51,073 bases of DNA, taken from positions 21,821,584 through 21,872,656 of the forward strand of contig CM055094.1 in assembly GCA_029204225.1 (NCBI GenBank). The letters are read 5' to 3'. Below, piece after piece: positions 25,295 to 36,881 of the stretch. Each line of letters opens with the position of its first letter. Position 1 is the stretch's first letter. Under the pieces are notes generated by a model. The model did no database searches. It was given only the letters and a program-made list of their open reading frames with translations, and was not told the origin of the DNA. The position numbers and the translations under genes were made by a program. The stretch comes from Diphasiastrum complanatum. Lineage: Eukaryota; Streptophyta; Lycopodiopsida; Lycopodiales; Lycopodiaceae.

Positions 25295-26168
25295 CACTCA
25301 CACTCCAGTTTGCTCACTGCAAGAGATGCAGATATAGTAAATGTAACTCAATTTGATGAATCCGATTGCTAATTAGCAATGAGCATCAATGAATGAAGCT
25401 TTTTGGGAGCTCCCAAAGATTGTCAAAGGATTTTGGCGAGCTGGGCTGTGTACTGACAAGTAGATAGAGAAAGCGCTAGTCAGAAAATTTTATAGCAACG
25501 TGTCAGCCAGACCAAGAGCCAAGACTCAAAGACTCAAGCTGCATGCATTATTAGCTTAAGCGGCTCCTCTTCAAGAAAGGCTGCCCTTGGCTGATTTGAG
25601 GCCCATGGGGGAGAAAACAAAAAAAGGTGATCCAAAGGGACCACCTTTGTTGACGAACACATTGAAAAATGAAAAAGCAAAGTATTGCATCTCAAAAGGA
25701 TTCCCAAAAATGCATTTATCAACTCAAACTCACATAAAGAAGTGACGACACCTTTGAGAGAATTGTCAAAATAGCTTGATGTCACGACAAAGCTGTTGGT
25801 GTGATGAAAGAAAAGCTTTTTAACGAAGTCCCAACCAACAAGAAAAAGACAATGAATACTATTGTAGTGGGTTTCTTTCTTGGCCTAACCTCAAACCACG
25901 ATCTAGTCAATCTAGCATCAAAGAGACGAAGTTAGTTGTCACACGTAGGTTCGTTCCCATGAGAGCGATAGTGTAGTTCAGATTTCAACATGAATGGAGG
26001 ATTCATATCTAGCTCTAACATCCATTAACCCTATGATCCATTAACACTACGATCCACAACAAAGATACTTTACCCTTTCTCTCTCTCCCTTTTTCTCTCA
26101 TAAAAAGTATAATAACACACAATCCCAATAACAATCAGATTCAACAATTAGCAAACCCAAAAAAAGCA
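25295..26168. other. Upstream flank of the DUF3455 gene, with a copia LTR scrap
   Basis: Presumed promoter region of the minus-strand gene; I cannot point to a convincing TATA box. From 25863 about 50 bp (tgtagtgggtttcttt, ggcctaacctcaa) resembles the start of the copia LTR at 34172, so an LTR fragment lies here. Confidence 0.45.
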
Positions 26169-26536
26169 TGAGAGACGGAGGAAAAGTGATAGAGAGCAAG
26201 GACATGAGTCAATCCATTAATGAAGAGAACCAATCTGCTTAATTGAAATGAGGAAATGAACATGAGGAGCAACTCGAGTTGGTCCCTTTTTATAGTAGAG
26301 AGGAGGAACCTGGCCTCTGATTCCTATTGGTCCGTTTATGCCTCCCTAATTATTCAAATTTAAAAAAGAGCGAGAACCATCCAATTTGGAGGGAAACCCA
26401 ACTTTATTCACTAACTTGACATTTAGGCTCTGCGACACTAAAAGTCCTGCAAAAAGGCTTAAAGTCTTTTTATTGACTTTCTAATTAATCAAATCTCTAT
26501 GTAATAATCGGGTTGGACTTACACATGCATGGTGCC
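26169..26536 (-). repeat. Dispersed LTR-like repeat, copy 2
   Basis: Homologous to 15114-15524, with a TATA-like ACTATAAAAAGG on the minus strand. On the minus strand it is preceded by a purine-rich AAGTGAGAGGGA next to TGGCACC, as expected for a polypurine tract and 3' LTR. Removing the later insertion at 26576-31152 would place it downstream of the coiled-coil pseudogene at 31158-33021 in the same orientation, so it may be that element's 3' LTR. Confidence 0.55.
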
Positions 26537-27509
26537 AAATCCCTCTCACTTATTAACTAGGGTTATGGTTGCCTTTGTGCAAAAAGTACAAAAAGGACCA
26601 AGAGTGGATCCTAATCTGATCCTCAAGAGGGATTGGTTGTCAGATTACTTGATCTATCAATCTACTTCAGATTAAGATCAATCTAGATCAATTCTAGACA
26701 CAAAATCCTAACAAGAACAATCATTAATTGAAGGTAAGTGTAATTTATGGTTTCACACGTGTGAAACATTGTCTGAGTACGGACTACACATTGATAGAAC
26801 CTCAAAACAATCAAAACAAATGTAGACAAATGGAGAGAATCACTCAAAATTGCTTCCAAAACCAAGATTGGTGTCTCACAATGATTATGGCCAAATGTGG
26901 CTCTATATATACAATAAGTGGGAGCTCGTGGTACTGATCATCCCTCTGATCCCACATGTGTGAAGGTGCTTTGTCATATGATGATTCATCATGCAAAACT
27001 GACACTTGGACAAAACCTTCTATTTTGAGCACTTTTGGTCCATTTTCCTTCTATATGGAGATCTACTTGGAGATCTTCTAGAATTCAAAATTCGCCTACT
27101 TCGGCTTATTCCACACGTGTGAGCTGTCCTCTACACATGGGATATGACACCTAACCAAAATATTTGGCTCATGCAATCAATAGATTGATGCCATGTGTCA
27201 TATATCTAGAAAACTAGTTTTTGGCCTTTTTAGCCACTAGAACTTGACTTAAATCATATGTACAACCATATGATTATGGTATATGACAAGTACACTATTT
27301 TCACACGTGGGAACAGGCTCCACACGTGTGTTTATCTGTATACAAGATTTTTGGCCTCTACCAAGCTTATTTTTGCATTTTTCACACTCCTCAAAAATCT
27401 AGCTTGATGGAAAACATGATGATCTTGAACTTGACTCCATGGGCTGAATTGGTCTTTGTTGGTTCAAAAGGTGTGAAGATCAGCCAATGAGCTTGATGTT
27501 GATATGAAA

Positions 27510-28880
27510 TCACCATATCCATGATAGTGCTTCTTTGATGTTGACATCTTTGATGAGCTTGAGAGCTTTGCACCATCCTAGCACCTCCAAAATTGATTCC
27601 TTCCAATTTTCATGTAGATGCTTGACCTTGAGGCTTGCTCCTTCACATGAGATATGCTCCTCTGTCCCTTGAAATGTGAGCCACATGGGTTCAACCATGT
27701 TTCTTGAGTTTCTTTTTGGAATCACAACTTGAGAAGGTCTCTCCTCCTCAATCCTCGGCACAATTGAACCTTGAGATGAATCATTAAGATCCTCTTCATG
27801 ATGCTCCTTCTTGATGGAAATCTGAGACCTCCATGTCTCATAATGATCACAACAAGTATGACCATTCAATATGCACTTCCTATGATTATCAAGATTACTT
27901 ATGCTAGAAACACAAGTCCAAAAATCACCACAACTTGGCATGATTTTTCCAATATTGAAATCAAAAGGTATCTCCATCTCAATAAGGCTAACTACTTGCT
28001 TATGGATATAAGTGTCCACTTTGGATGCTTCACTTATTCTCATAAGAAGTTTACAACTTGCCTTTAGAATTGAAAACATACAATTTTTATCTTTGTGAAT
28101 GAACACATCATTCATGATCTTATTGAAACCAAAAGATCCTACATTATGAAGATATTTCCATTTCCTTGACTTCATAACTAATGTAAGCTTACAAGGAAAA
28201 CATATTTTGCTATCTTTTAAGGCATCACACTCAACTAGTATTGCCTTAATCCACCTTTGAGATACAAAAATCTCTTCAAAGCAAAATGGTTCTTCATAAG
28301 TTGACATGAGAGCATAAATGAAACTATTTTCATTTTGTGATTGCTCCTTATTCTTGATTGATTTCTCTTGGATAATAGCAATAAGTTTGAACTTATCTAA
28401 AGTTCCAAGCAAAATACTTTCCAAGGACATAGAATTAATCCAAGTTACTTTAATGAAAGTGACATCTATCTTTGCATCTTGAACCAAACAATGCACTTTC
28501 AAATGAAAAATTTCAAAAGATTCAACATGTGTTGTGATGGACTCTTGAAGACAAATCTTGCAAGTCCTTGTGAGACTCCAAGCCTCATTCACCTTTCCAC
28601 AAAGGAAACACCTTTCCTTGGACTTGTCCTTCTTGTATTTGCATTTTGAACTTGAAGCTCCATCCTTCACCTCGGCCCCCTTGCTTTGGTTCTCCTTGGA
28701 TGGATTGGTCTTCTTTTTGTAGCATCTTGAGAAAATATATCCTCCCTTGCCACAAAGGTTGCACTTAGGATCCTTTCTTTCCTTCAATAGGATGCCACCT
28801 ATTGATGCCATGTGAATAAAAACCTGTGATATGATTCTACAAATGTAATTTGTGACTTTCAAGAGACTAGATTTGAACAT
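27510..28880 (-). CDS. Long single ORF of the LTR element (Cys-rich, with a copia RT edge)
   Basis: An uninterrupted frame of about 456 codons (ATG at 28880; a second candidate ATG at 28808 begins MASIGGILL). Near the N-terminus are a zinc-knuckle-like CNLCGKGGYIFSRC, with Tyr in place of the usual His, and a second Cys cluster, CFLCGKVN..CKICLQ. Further on, YEEPFCFEEIFVSQRWIKAI and VECDAL match the start of the copia RT region ('WikAMqeEydaL'). The rest has no recognisable fold and lacks the RT and integrase cores. It looks like a rearranged gag-pol kept open; other elements would have to supply the missing functions. Confidence 0.6.
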   Translation of the reverse strand: MFKSSLLKVTNYICRIISQVFIHMASIGGILLKERKDPKCNLCGKGGYIFSRCYKKKTNPSKENQSKGAEVKDGASSSKCKYKKDKSKERCFLCGKVNEAWSLTRTCKICLQESITTHVESFEIFHLKVHCLVQDAKIDVTFIKVTWINSMSLESILLGTLDKFKLIAIIQEKSIKNKEQSQNENSFIYALMSTYEEPFCFEEIFVSQRWIKAILVECDALKDSKICFPCKLTLVMKSRKWKYLHNVGSFGFNKIMNDVFIHKDKNCMFSILKASCKLLMRISEASKVDTYIHKQVVSLIEMEIPFDFNIGKIMPSCGDFWTCVSSISNLDNHRKCILNGHTCCDHYETWRSQISIKKEHHEEDLNDSSQGSIVPRIEEERPSQVVIPKRNSRNMVEPMWLTFQGTEEHISCEGASLKVKHLHENWKESILEVLGWCKALKLIKDVNIKEALSWIW

Positions 28881-28889
28881 CTTCAACAA

Positions 28890-30471
28890 TCTAGAAGGAT
28901 CTACAAAAGGTCTAGCTCACAAACCTAAGAATCAATCTTCACAGTAATGACTAGTCACTTGGAAACTTTGCTTTGATCACTAAGACAAAAGCACACAATC
29001 TTTGAATCAAATCACTAAAGAAATCAGATCCAATCTCCTATTGGACTCATCAAATACCAATGACTTTTTCTTTTGAAAGAAATGGATATGAAAAAGATTT
29101 CACACCTAGATTTTCCTTTTCACTTGACTAGTTTTCTCAACACTTGAGATTCTTGAACAAAAGATGGATTTTGTTTCAAATACATGAAAATCAAACTTAA
29201 TCACTTCTTTTGGACTCACTCTTGACCCAAATAATCTCACACTTGAGATTTAGAATGAATTTGATTTGATTTGACAACAAACCATACCACCAATTTTTCA
29301 CAAAGCTTAAAAATTAGACAACTAGAGATTCACAAAGATCTCAACCATGCATGAATACTCAAATATGGACTCCTCCTCATTCTAGACATCCAATGGGATC
29401 ACAAATTGACCCTCACACTCTCACAAAGAAAGTTGAATAGAACTAATTTGAGTTTCATACATACTATGTCAATTTTTGCTCAACAAATTGAATTCAATCA
29501 CTCCTATTGAATTCCACCAATTACTCTACCTTTTAAGACTTGGAATGAAATTCAAAATCAAAATTTGTGATTTTTCTCACTAAGATATTTTGCTTCAAAG
29601 AGCTAATGCCACTTAGAAAGATTTGATCACCTAGGAGAAGACAAATTCTCCACCAATAACAACGCAAAATGAGCTTCTAGATCTTGCCCTCTACAAAGGA
29701 AGGAACTCTTAGAAAATTGGATCTCTCTCTACACATTTGCCATAGACACCTTAATGACTCTTTCAACCTTACAATCACTCAAACAAATTGAGTAGGGTTG
29801 AACAATGTGACTTGGATCTCAATCTCTTTTCTAGAACTCAATTTAAGCCAATCTATATCAAATTCTACAAAAGATTTGTATAGATGCTCTATATGCACTA
29901 CAAACTCTCAAAGGTTTCACTTGGAGGACAGATCCAAGGATGCTTTCTAGCAAATTGATGCTTCTAAACTTGACCTTATCACTCTTGAACAAATCTAGAG
30001 TGATGGTACAATGGATTTCATCCTCTCACCTTGCATATCACTCCTTAATCTATGATTTTTAGCAAAATCTCTCTTAACTTCAACATACACTCAAAAAATC
30101 AGAGAAGATCAATTAATGCACCTATTTCAAGCTTCAATTTTAATTTTTTGGTTGATCTAATCCAAGAACTAATCAAGGTATTAGATTCACTATAGAAAAT
30201 GCTTGATTTTGCACCAAAAATCACTCAAATTGGGTATGTGAGTCAAATTCTACAAATTTTTGAATTTTCTCAGCCAAAATCGGAGCTGTACGGACTCACA
30301 CGTGTGAAAAGGGTTCCTACATACAGCCCACAACAAGTTCTGGTCCAAAATTTTTGAGAATATCTATCAAATCCAACTAGCTACCCAAAATTTGACTAGT
30401 TTCCAAAAAACTGCTAATTTTGGCTTTGATTTGGATTAACCCATCAATTTCAACAAAACCTCTTGTACTTG
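28890..30471 (-). other. Untranslated leader of the LTR element
   Basis: No ORF of note on either strand between the primer site and the long ORF. The sequence is CT/TA-rich with many short related phrases. A TCACACGTGTGA motif like those in the LTRs occurs near 30296. Confidence 0.6.
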
Positions 30472-31157
30472 GCTCTGATACCATGTGAAAAAAGTACAAA
30501 AAGGACCAAGAGTGGATCCTAATCTGATCCTCAAGAGGGATTGGTTGTCAGATTACTTGATCTATCAATCTACTTCAGATTAAGATCAATCTAGATCAAT
30601 TCTAGACACAAAATCCTAACAAGAACAATCATTAATTGAAGGTAAGTGTACTTTATGGTTTCACACGTGTGAAACACTGTCTGAGTACGAACTCCAACCT
30701 AAAAATCAAGTACACATTGATAGAACCTCAAAACAATCAAAACAAATGTAGACAAATGGAGAGAATCACTCAAAATTGCTTTCAAAACCAAGATTGGTGT
30801 CTCACAATGATTATGGCCAAATGTGGCTCTATATATACAATAAGTGGGAGCTTATGGTACTGATCATCCCTCTGATCCCACATGTGTGAAGGTGCTTTGT
30901 CATATGATGATTCATCATGCAAAACTGACACTTGGACAAAACCTTCTATTTTGAGCACTTTTGGTCCATTTTCCTTCTATATGGAGATCTACTTGGAAAT
31001 CTTCTAGAATTCAAAATTCACCTACTTCAGCTTATTCCACACGTGTGAGCTGTCCTCTACACATGGGATATGACACCTAACCAAAATATTTGGCTCATGC
31101 AATCAATAGATTGATGCCATGTGTCATATATCTTATTTTTGCATTTCTCACAGCCTT

Positions 31158-33021
31158 GGGATCCGCAAATCCTCCAACAGTATCCCCTACCAAAATTGGT
31201 GGCGGTCCCATGACACCTACTAGATGCAGTTATTGGGGACACTTATTGGCTTCGCGCCGAATCTTGATTAAATGGTACTACACCTACTCCATAAAGTCGA
31301 GCTGTACAATATTAAGATCTAAATTGTGTGGCAGAAAACAATGATGGGCTCCGGCAATCCACTTTGAGGTTGTCCATGATGTGAAGTGTGATTCCCAGGA
31401 GCCTCCCATCATTGCTGCACAAAAGTATAAACGAGCAACCGACAGCTGATCTTTGATATTCTCTAAGGCCATCAGCTTATTTGGATCGAATGCCAGAGGA
31501 GGGAGGCAATCGTCCCATTTGGTTGCCACTGACGCCAACAGAGTTAGATCTTTTGCAAATAGTGCCGATTGTCGCACCATTGGATCTGGAGAGTGGACAT
31601 ACTCTCTCTGGTACGCTTGTAAGGCTCAGTGGAAGTCCACTAATATTGTCCAGCTGTAGGGCTGATGGAAAATTGGCCAAATGGGCATATAAATGGTGAT
31701 TTTGTCCATAGCCAATCCCAAATCTTCCATTTATTCCTTCTCGGCATTGGCACATAATGAGGATCGACCCGCAATTGGCGAGGGCTGGCGACATAACTCA
31801 TGATTGATTTCGGAGTTTTCTCAAAAATGGTAATTCTCCATGCTGGCTGCTCTCCCAATGCAAATATTTTGTCCAACTCTTTGTCGGCCTCTATCTCGGA
31901 GGTCTTAAACTTCAGAACCCAACCCCCACGCGAGGACTCATGCGGATGTTGCTTTAAGAAATTCTGGATCTGGTCCTCGACGCTGATGGGCCTTCTGAAT
32001 AGAGGTGTGGTCCTTGATGAGGATGGAACCGCTTGCACTGCTGGTAAAATTGGCGATTGTTCTGGTATTTTTGGAGCTCCCCCCCTGGTCCATGCCCGAA
32101 TCTAACCTTGTATCCATTGGTACATCTTATTGGCTCGTATGGGAAGAATTGTGACATGTTCAATACGGGGATTTGTGGTCCGGCTTCCAATACCTGAACG
32201 GCTGTTTTTTCATAGGCGGTGATGGTTTCTTTAGCCTTTGCCAACTCGGTTGAAGCTGCTCATTTAAACTTGTCAAAGTGGCCTTGGAATCCCTAAAGGG
32301 CCACTTTGTATGTTTTCACTTTCTTGAACAAATACGCGATCTCCGTTGGTGTGGCCGGATGATCTGGTATTTGCGTCTGAAGATACGCATCACGCTCAAG
32401 GGTGGTCGCATCCAATTCACCTTTGAGACGCATGTGATCCTACTCCGCCATCTGCAATTGACCCTTCAACAGTTGCACCTATTGTTTTGCATCCTGCACG
32501 GCCTTATCCACCTGATCCTGTGCGGTTGTCAGGGCGTTTTGCAAGGAGCTGATGTATTCTTCCAGGTGATCAGCCTGTTGCTGGGCCAGCTTCTTTTCAG
32601 CTTCAAACTTGTCTTCATGTTGCTTGGCAATCTTCAACTCTCAATCCAACTGGACAATCTTTTGGCTGACCAGAGTGTTTTCGGATCCCATATCTGAAAT
32701 TCTCTGTTCCATTTCTTTCTTCTTATCTAGCATAGACTGGATCACTTGCGCAAGGCTTGAGACCAAACCAAGAGCATCACTAGAATCTACTGTTGTGGAG
32801 GCGGCAGCAGCCGGAGGACCTAATGGTCTTGTCCTTGGTTGGCGTGGAATAGGTGCCAATACTTCTTCTTCTTCAAAAATATCTTCTTCCTCGAAACCCT
32901 CAGACACGGTGGCGTCGAACTGCTTCGGTGATTTCACAGCTTGGTCGACCCAAAGTGCGGCTAGGCTATCTTCAGTGTGAGGTTGTTGGCTTACATCTTC
33001 AACACCATCATGTCCGTACAC
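31158..33021 (-). pseudogene. Unrecognised coiled-coil, gag-like pseudogene
   Basis: From 33021 down to about 31290 the minus strand encodes one degraded protein of roughly 550-600 residues in two or three frames. The N-terminus is acidic (FEEEDIFEEEEVLAP), then comes an Ala/Pro-rich linker. A long coiled coil follows (SMLDKKKEMEQRISDM, KFEAEKKLAQQQADHLEEY, SLQNALTTAQDQVDKAVQD). The C-terminal part includes VLKFKTSEIEADKELDKIFA and ATKWDDCLPPLAFDPNKLM. Single stops interrupt the frame at several places. I do not recognise the family. A retroelement gag is the best guess because of its size, decay and the LTR-like repeat that would follow it. Confidence 0.45.
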
Positions 33022-34171
33022 CCCTCAATAAAATGGAGTGAGTGAGAGAAAAAATAGATCTCTTTGTGAGTGTGCTAATGTCTTAAGGCTAGATGCTTCT
33101 CTATCCAAACCATTTTGGGGTGAGGCAATAACTTGTGCTAATTATTTGTGCAATAGATTGCCTAACCAAGCCATTGGAGGAATCACACCATTTGAAACTC
33201 TATTTGGAGAGAAGCCCAATCTCAAGGATCTCAAAGTTTTTGGATCCACTTGCTATGTACACCAATCTTTGGATACAAGGAAGAAGGATGATGCAACCTC
33301 CATCAAAGGCATCTTTGTGGGATATGGTGAGAATAGCAAAGGATATAGAGTCTTCAATCCCATCACTAGCAAGGTGATAGTGAGTAGGGATTTATTTTTG
33401 ATGAAGGACATGCTTGTGATTTGGATGATAATTCTACTAATCATCTTGATGCTAAGGATCATGCTAGGATGGGGGAGGAGCTTCCAAGTGAAGAAGAACT
33501 TGAGGATCCACCTCAAGATGCAAGAACTCCAAGAACTCCAAGAAGATCTACACAGGCAAGGACCGAGCCATTGAGGCTCACCTATGATGGTCAAGGTGAT
33601 CAAAGTTAAGGCTCATCATCTTTCACATCTTACACCTTTCTTACTTCAATGTTAGATGAGCCAACATGCTATGAAGATGCTTGTAAATCTAAGAGTTGGA
33701 TGGATGCTATGCAAGTAGAGTATGATGCTCTCATTGAGAATCATACTTGGAATCTTGTGGATCTTCCTCAAGGGAAGAAACCACTTGATTGCAAGTGGGT
33801 GTTTAGATTGAAGTATAATAAATATGGATCAATAAGTAAGCATAAAGCTAGGCTTGTAGCCAAAGGTTTTTTACAAACCAAAGGCTTTGATTATGATGAG
33901 ACTTTTGCTCCTGTGGCTATGATTGTTACTATTAGGTTGATCATTAGTCTTGCTACAACCTTCAATTGGGAGCTATTCCAACTTGATTTCACAAATGCAT
34001 TCCTCAATGGTTATTTGGAGGAAGAGATCTACATGAGGCAACCCGAGGGCTTCATCAAGGTAAATCATAAATAAAAGGTGTGTTTCTTGAAGAAGAGCCT
34101 TTATGGGCTCAAGCAAGCACCTAGAGCATGGTACTCTAGGATAAACTCTTTTCTCATTTTCATCAATTTTG
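33022..34171 (+). pseudogene. Ty1/copia integrase end and reverse transcriptase
   Basis: The integrase C-terminal part reads VSERKNRSLCECANVL, FWGEAITCANYLCNRLPNQA, TPFETLFGEKPNL and LKVFG. A basic/acidic linker follows after a frameshift near 33395, then RT begins with SWMDAMQVEYDALIENHTW, CKWVFRLKYN, KARLVAKGF and DYDETFAPVA. RT continues through LFQLDFTNAFLNG, EEEIYMRQPEGF and [13 protein letters not shown], where it is cut off by the next LTR. The YVDD active-site box is not reached. Start and end are abrupt junctions. Confidence 0.9.
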
Positions 34172-34470
34172 TGTAGTGGGTTTCTTTCCTTGCCTATCCT
34201 CAACCCAAGATCTAATAGTTGAAATAGCAATGATCGACTTATACAGTGCTTTCTTATTTCGATGGCACCACGTGTGCTTAGTTCTAGAATTATTAGGCCG
34301 CCTTTCTTTTACGAGCCCTTTGAGTGCTTTTAAGCAACTTTATCTTTGTACTTACATATTAATTGAATATACAGTTTGAGGTGAGCTATTCTGTTGTCTT
34401 GTCTTGTTGCACTTGATGTTGTGCTGTGGTGATTGATCTGGTCGGGTGTTTTAAACTATGTTTTTTAACT
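34172..34470 (+). repeat. 5' LTR of a further copia element
   Basis: Begins TGTAGTGGGTTTC directly after the truncated RT and ends at the primer site. Its first ~50 bp recur at 25863. It contains a CACGTG core (about 34268). The 3' edge (..ttaact) lacks the usual CA. Confidence 0.6.
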
Positions 34471-34482
34471 TGGTATCAGAGC
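34471..34482 (+). promoter_or_regulatory. Primer binding site, initiator-Met tRNA
   Basis: TGGTATCAGAGC, the perfect copia-type primer site, immediately after the LTR. Confidence 0.9.
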
Positions 34483-35880
34483 CCTTGGTGGCTTGAATCA
34501 CCGGACAAGTACAGAGAGCTGCAAATTCACAACGGTTTGTTGGCTAGGAAGCACAAAACCGAGTTTTGGAGATTCGTGGGATAGCTCACAACTACAAGAA
34601 GATTCAGAGACAGGGGATTGTCGGCTAAAACGAGAAGCTAAATGGAAGCAAAGAACTCCGTAGAAAGGCTGCCTAGTGTGGATTCACTTTGAACCCAATT
34701 GAAGATCTGTTTGAAGCAGGTGATGGCTGATTGTAGGGTGACCTGAGTGCAGTAGAAGGCTGCAAAAAGTGGCTCAGAGAAAACCTGAGCATAGCTCAAG
34801 AAGTTTTTCTTCTTTCATGACTAGGGTTTACAGGCATAAAATTGTGGATCTTTGGTTGTAGGAGACCATTTCAAGCACTTTAAGTGCATGATGGAGGGCA
34901 CCCTAGTGCTGCCAAGGAGTGGCTAAAAGGCCATGGTCAGCCATGATGGATGGGAAGAGTAGTTTACTTTTGAAGCTTTCTTACAACAAGGGTTTCAAAT
35001 CAAAACTCTTGAAATCTCTCACACCATGCAATGCTTTTGGAAGCTGTGAATGGTTGAAATAGGGTGTTTTGGAAGTGCCACCTGAGCTGCAAGAGACCAT
35101 GGAAGGCTGTGGACCAGATAAAGAGCTGGATCAGAATTAGTAGCCGGAAAACCCGTGAGGAGGAGGCCATAGCTAGGGGAGCTTGGAGAGCAAAGGAGGT
35201 GGGCAGACCTCGTGCATGCCCAATCGCGCAAATGCCATAGCGATCGGAAGGGCTTAGCGCTTGCAAGGAATCCATTTCAGCGCGTAGATGGAAGCTGGAC
35301 CATCAGATCATGTCTATTGGAGATATATGATGGAAAATGGAGGAATGTAGGCCGCAGGATCAAGGGCCACCGTTGGGATGCATGTGAAAGAGCCCATGAA
35401 GAATTGAAGGGCAAAGGCATCCTTCTTTTCATTAACAATTTTCAAAGTGAAAAAATTGTTGGGTCCCAAGTTTTGTGAAAGGTGAAGTTTCTTCACACTG
35501 AAGAAACAGTTCAAAAACCCAAATTGCCCTTATTTTCACCTCCTTTAGGCTATTTTGGCCAAACGAAAGGCTATAGCCTCCAAACAAAGGATGCCCTAAC
35601 TGTACCTGCAAGTACGGTACACCAAAACAGAGTGATTGCCGTGGACAAAATGTTCGGAGCGCACCAAAAGTGATTTCACCATTCCACTGGAGAGGTAGCT
35701 GGGAGTTGGTGACGAGAAGCATTTCGAAAAGCGACGCCAGTTTGGCTTTCAATTTGGTGAAAGAGCGGCGGGTGGCCTGGTAAGCCAAGAATTGCAGGTC
35801 ATTATTTTTTATTTCTGACATCACGGTTGGCTTTGACATACACTTTATAGCCTACAGATGGAGTTTCAAGCAGTGTGGAA
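34483..35880 (+). other. Leader of the copia element
   Basis: About 1.4 kb between primer site and gag start. ORFs on both strands (35000-35839) show no family resemblance. I see nothing else here. Confidence 0.5.
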
Positions 35881-36265
35881 ATGGCAAACATCAATGAGGC
35901 AATTTTGGACGATGCAAGCAAACTTGATGGGGCTTCTAACTACAACATCTGAAAATTCAAAACGAAGAGCATTTTGATGGAGAAAGAGTTATGGAAGATT
36001 GTGGCAGGTATTGAAGTCCGACCAAATACCACTCTAGGTGACATGAAGGCCTTTGATAAAAAGGCACAGAGAGCATTGTCCTTAATCAATCTTTCAGTGA
36101 AAGACCATGTGATCACTCATATAAGTGATGCCACGACGGCTAGGGGAGCTTGGGAAGCTCTTAGAATGCAATTTCAAACTTGCAATCCAGCTCGGGCCAT
36201 GTTCTTGAAGTCGAGATTGAACGTAGTAAGGATGGAAGAAAGTGAATCAATGGAATCTTTCTTTT
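35881..36265 (+). pseudogene. Copia gag N-terminal half
   Basis: ATG at 35881 starts MANINEAILDDASKLDGASN. The conserved Trp of 'NY..WK' is now a TGA stop (35950), after which the same frame continues LMEKELWKIVAGIE, DHVITHISDATTARGAWEAL and ESMESFF. This is the copia gag (UBN2-type) domain. It is truncated at 36265 where unrelated sequence begins. TGG to TGA fits deamination of a methylated cytosine on the other strand. Confidence 0.85.
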
Positions 36266-36383
36266 GATTTGTACTACTCTTGCAAGCAATTCTGAATGCC
36301 CATAATGTTGCATGCAGTTTATGTTCCCAATTAGACCGACTTGCTTCAACAATTTTCGTCATAATAGTGCAGAGAGTCTTATT
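36266..36383 (-). pseudogene. Scrap of Ty3/gypsy integrase
   Basis: The minus strand reads NKTLCTIMTKIVEASRSNWE and KLHATLWAFR, the well-known integrase segment after the catalytic core. It abuts the broken copia gag, so this is a chimeric junction. Confidence 0.8.
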
Positions 36384-36639
36384 AGAAGAAATGTTCAGAG
36401 AACGAAAACAATGTTTATTTGTAAGGACTTGAGTGCTGATATAATCGCCGAGTTGTTGGATGATGGTTGGGATACAAAACAAAATCAACAAGTTGAGTGC
36501 AGAGTATGTTACTCATCCATGACATTTAGATATCACATCGAAAAACAAATGCTCACTTTGCTGCTATATTATAGAAGATGGATTAAATACAAAAATGTTT
36601 GGAAGCCACTTGATTAAGATTTTGGTATAAAATTTCAAG

Positions 36640-36750
36640 CGCAACTGCGTCGAACTGAAATCAAAAAAATATTGATTGAATATCAGATCAGCACGCACAT
36701 TATGAAAATAAACCAATCAATAACTACAAGGGCGCGTCGAACTGATATTG
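36640..36750. promoter_or_regulatory. Three copies of the ~19-bp GCGCGTCGAA-type motif
   Basis: Copies at 36646-36662 (plus, partial), 36678-36698 (reverse) and 36732-36750 (plus, gcgcgtcgaactgatattg). They lie beyond the 3' end of the minus-strand histone-like/protease-like gene, at the likely left edge of module copy 1. The same motif recurs many times at 38275-39746. Confidence 0.65.
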
Positions 36751-36881
36751 AAAAATTTATACCTCTACATCAACCATTTTCAGCTTCGAATATACTTTTA
36801 TATTTGGTACTGGAAAGAGTTCCAGTATTTTCTGGATATGGAACCTGGCAATTTTGTGTGTGTGTATAATAGAGTTCATCT

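Larger units (their letters stand above)
26576..31152 (-). mobile_element. Complete LTR retrotransposon, minus strand, likely non-autonomous
   Basis: LTRs are 26576-27386 (811 bp) and 30484-31152 (669 bp; it lacks about 170 bp near its right end and has a small extra piece near 30700). They start TG, end CA and differ by only about ten substitutions by eye, several C/T or G/A. A perfect 5-bp duplication, gcctt, flanks the element (26571-26575, 31153-31157). On the minus strand, TGGTATCAGAGC (30472-30483) directly follows the 5' LTR, a perfect initiator-Met tRNA primer site of the copia type. A purine stretch, TTTTTGAGGAG, precedes the 3' LTR. Inside are 1.6 kb of leader and one long ORF but no complete RT or integrase, so it needs helper proteins. 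A TATA-like TATATATAG lies near 26901-26912 on the minus strand. Confidence 0.92.

Noticed and set aside
35000-35839. ORFs of 60-135 codons in the copia leader
   Set aside because: On opposite strands, no motifs, and in the expected untranslated leader between primer site and gag.
36312-36869. Plus-strand ORFs after the truncated copia gag
   Set aside because: The first overlaps the minus-strand gypsy integrase scrap and the others contain the GCGCGTCGAA-type motifs; no family resemblance.
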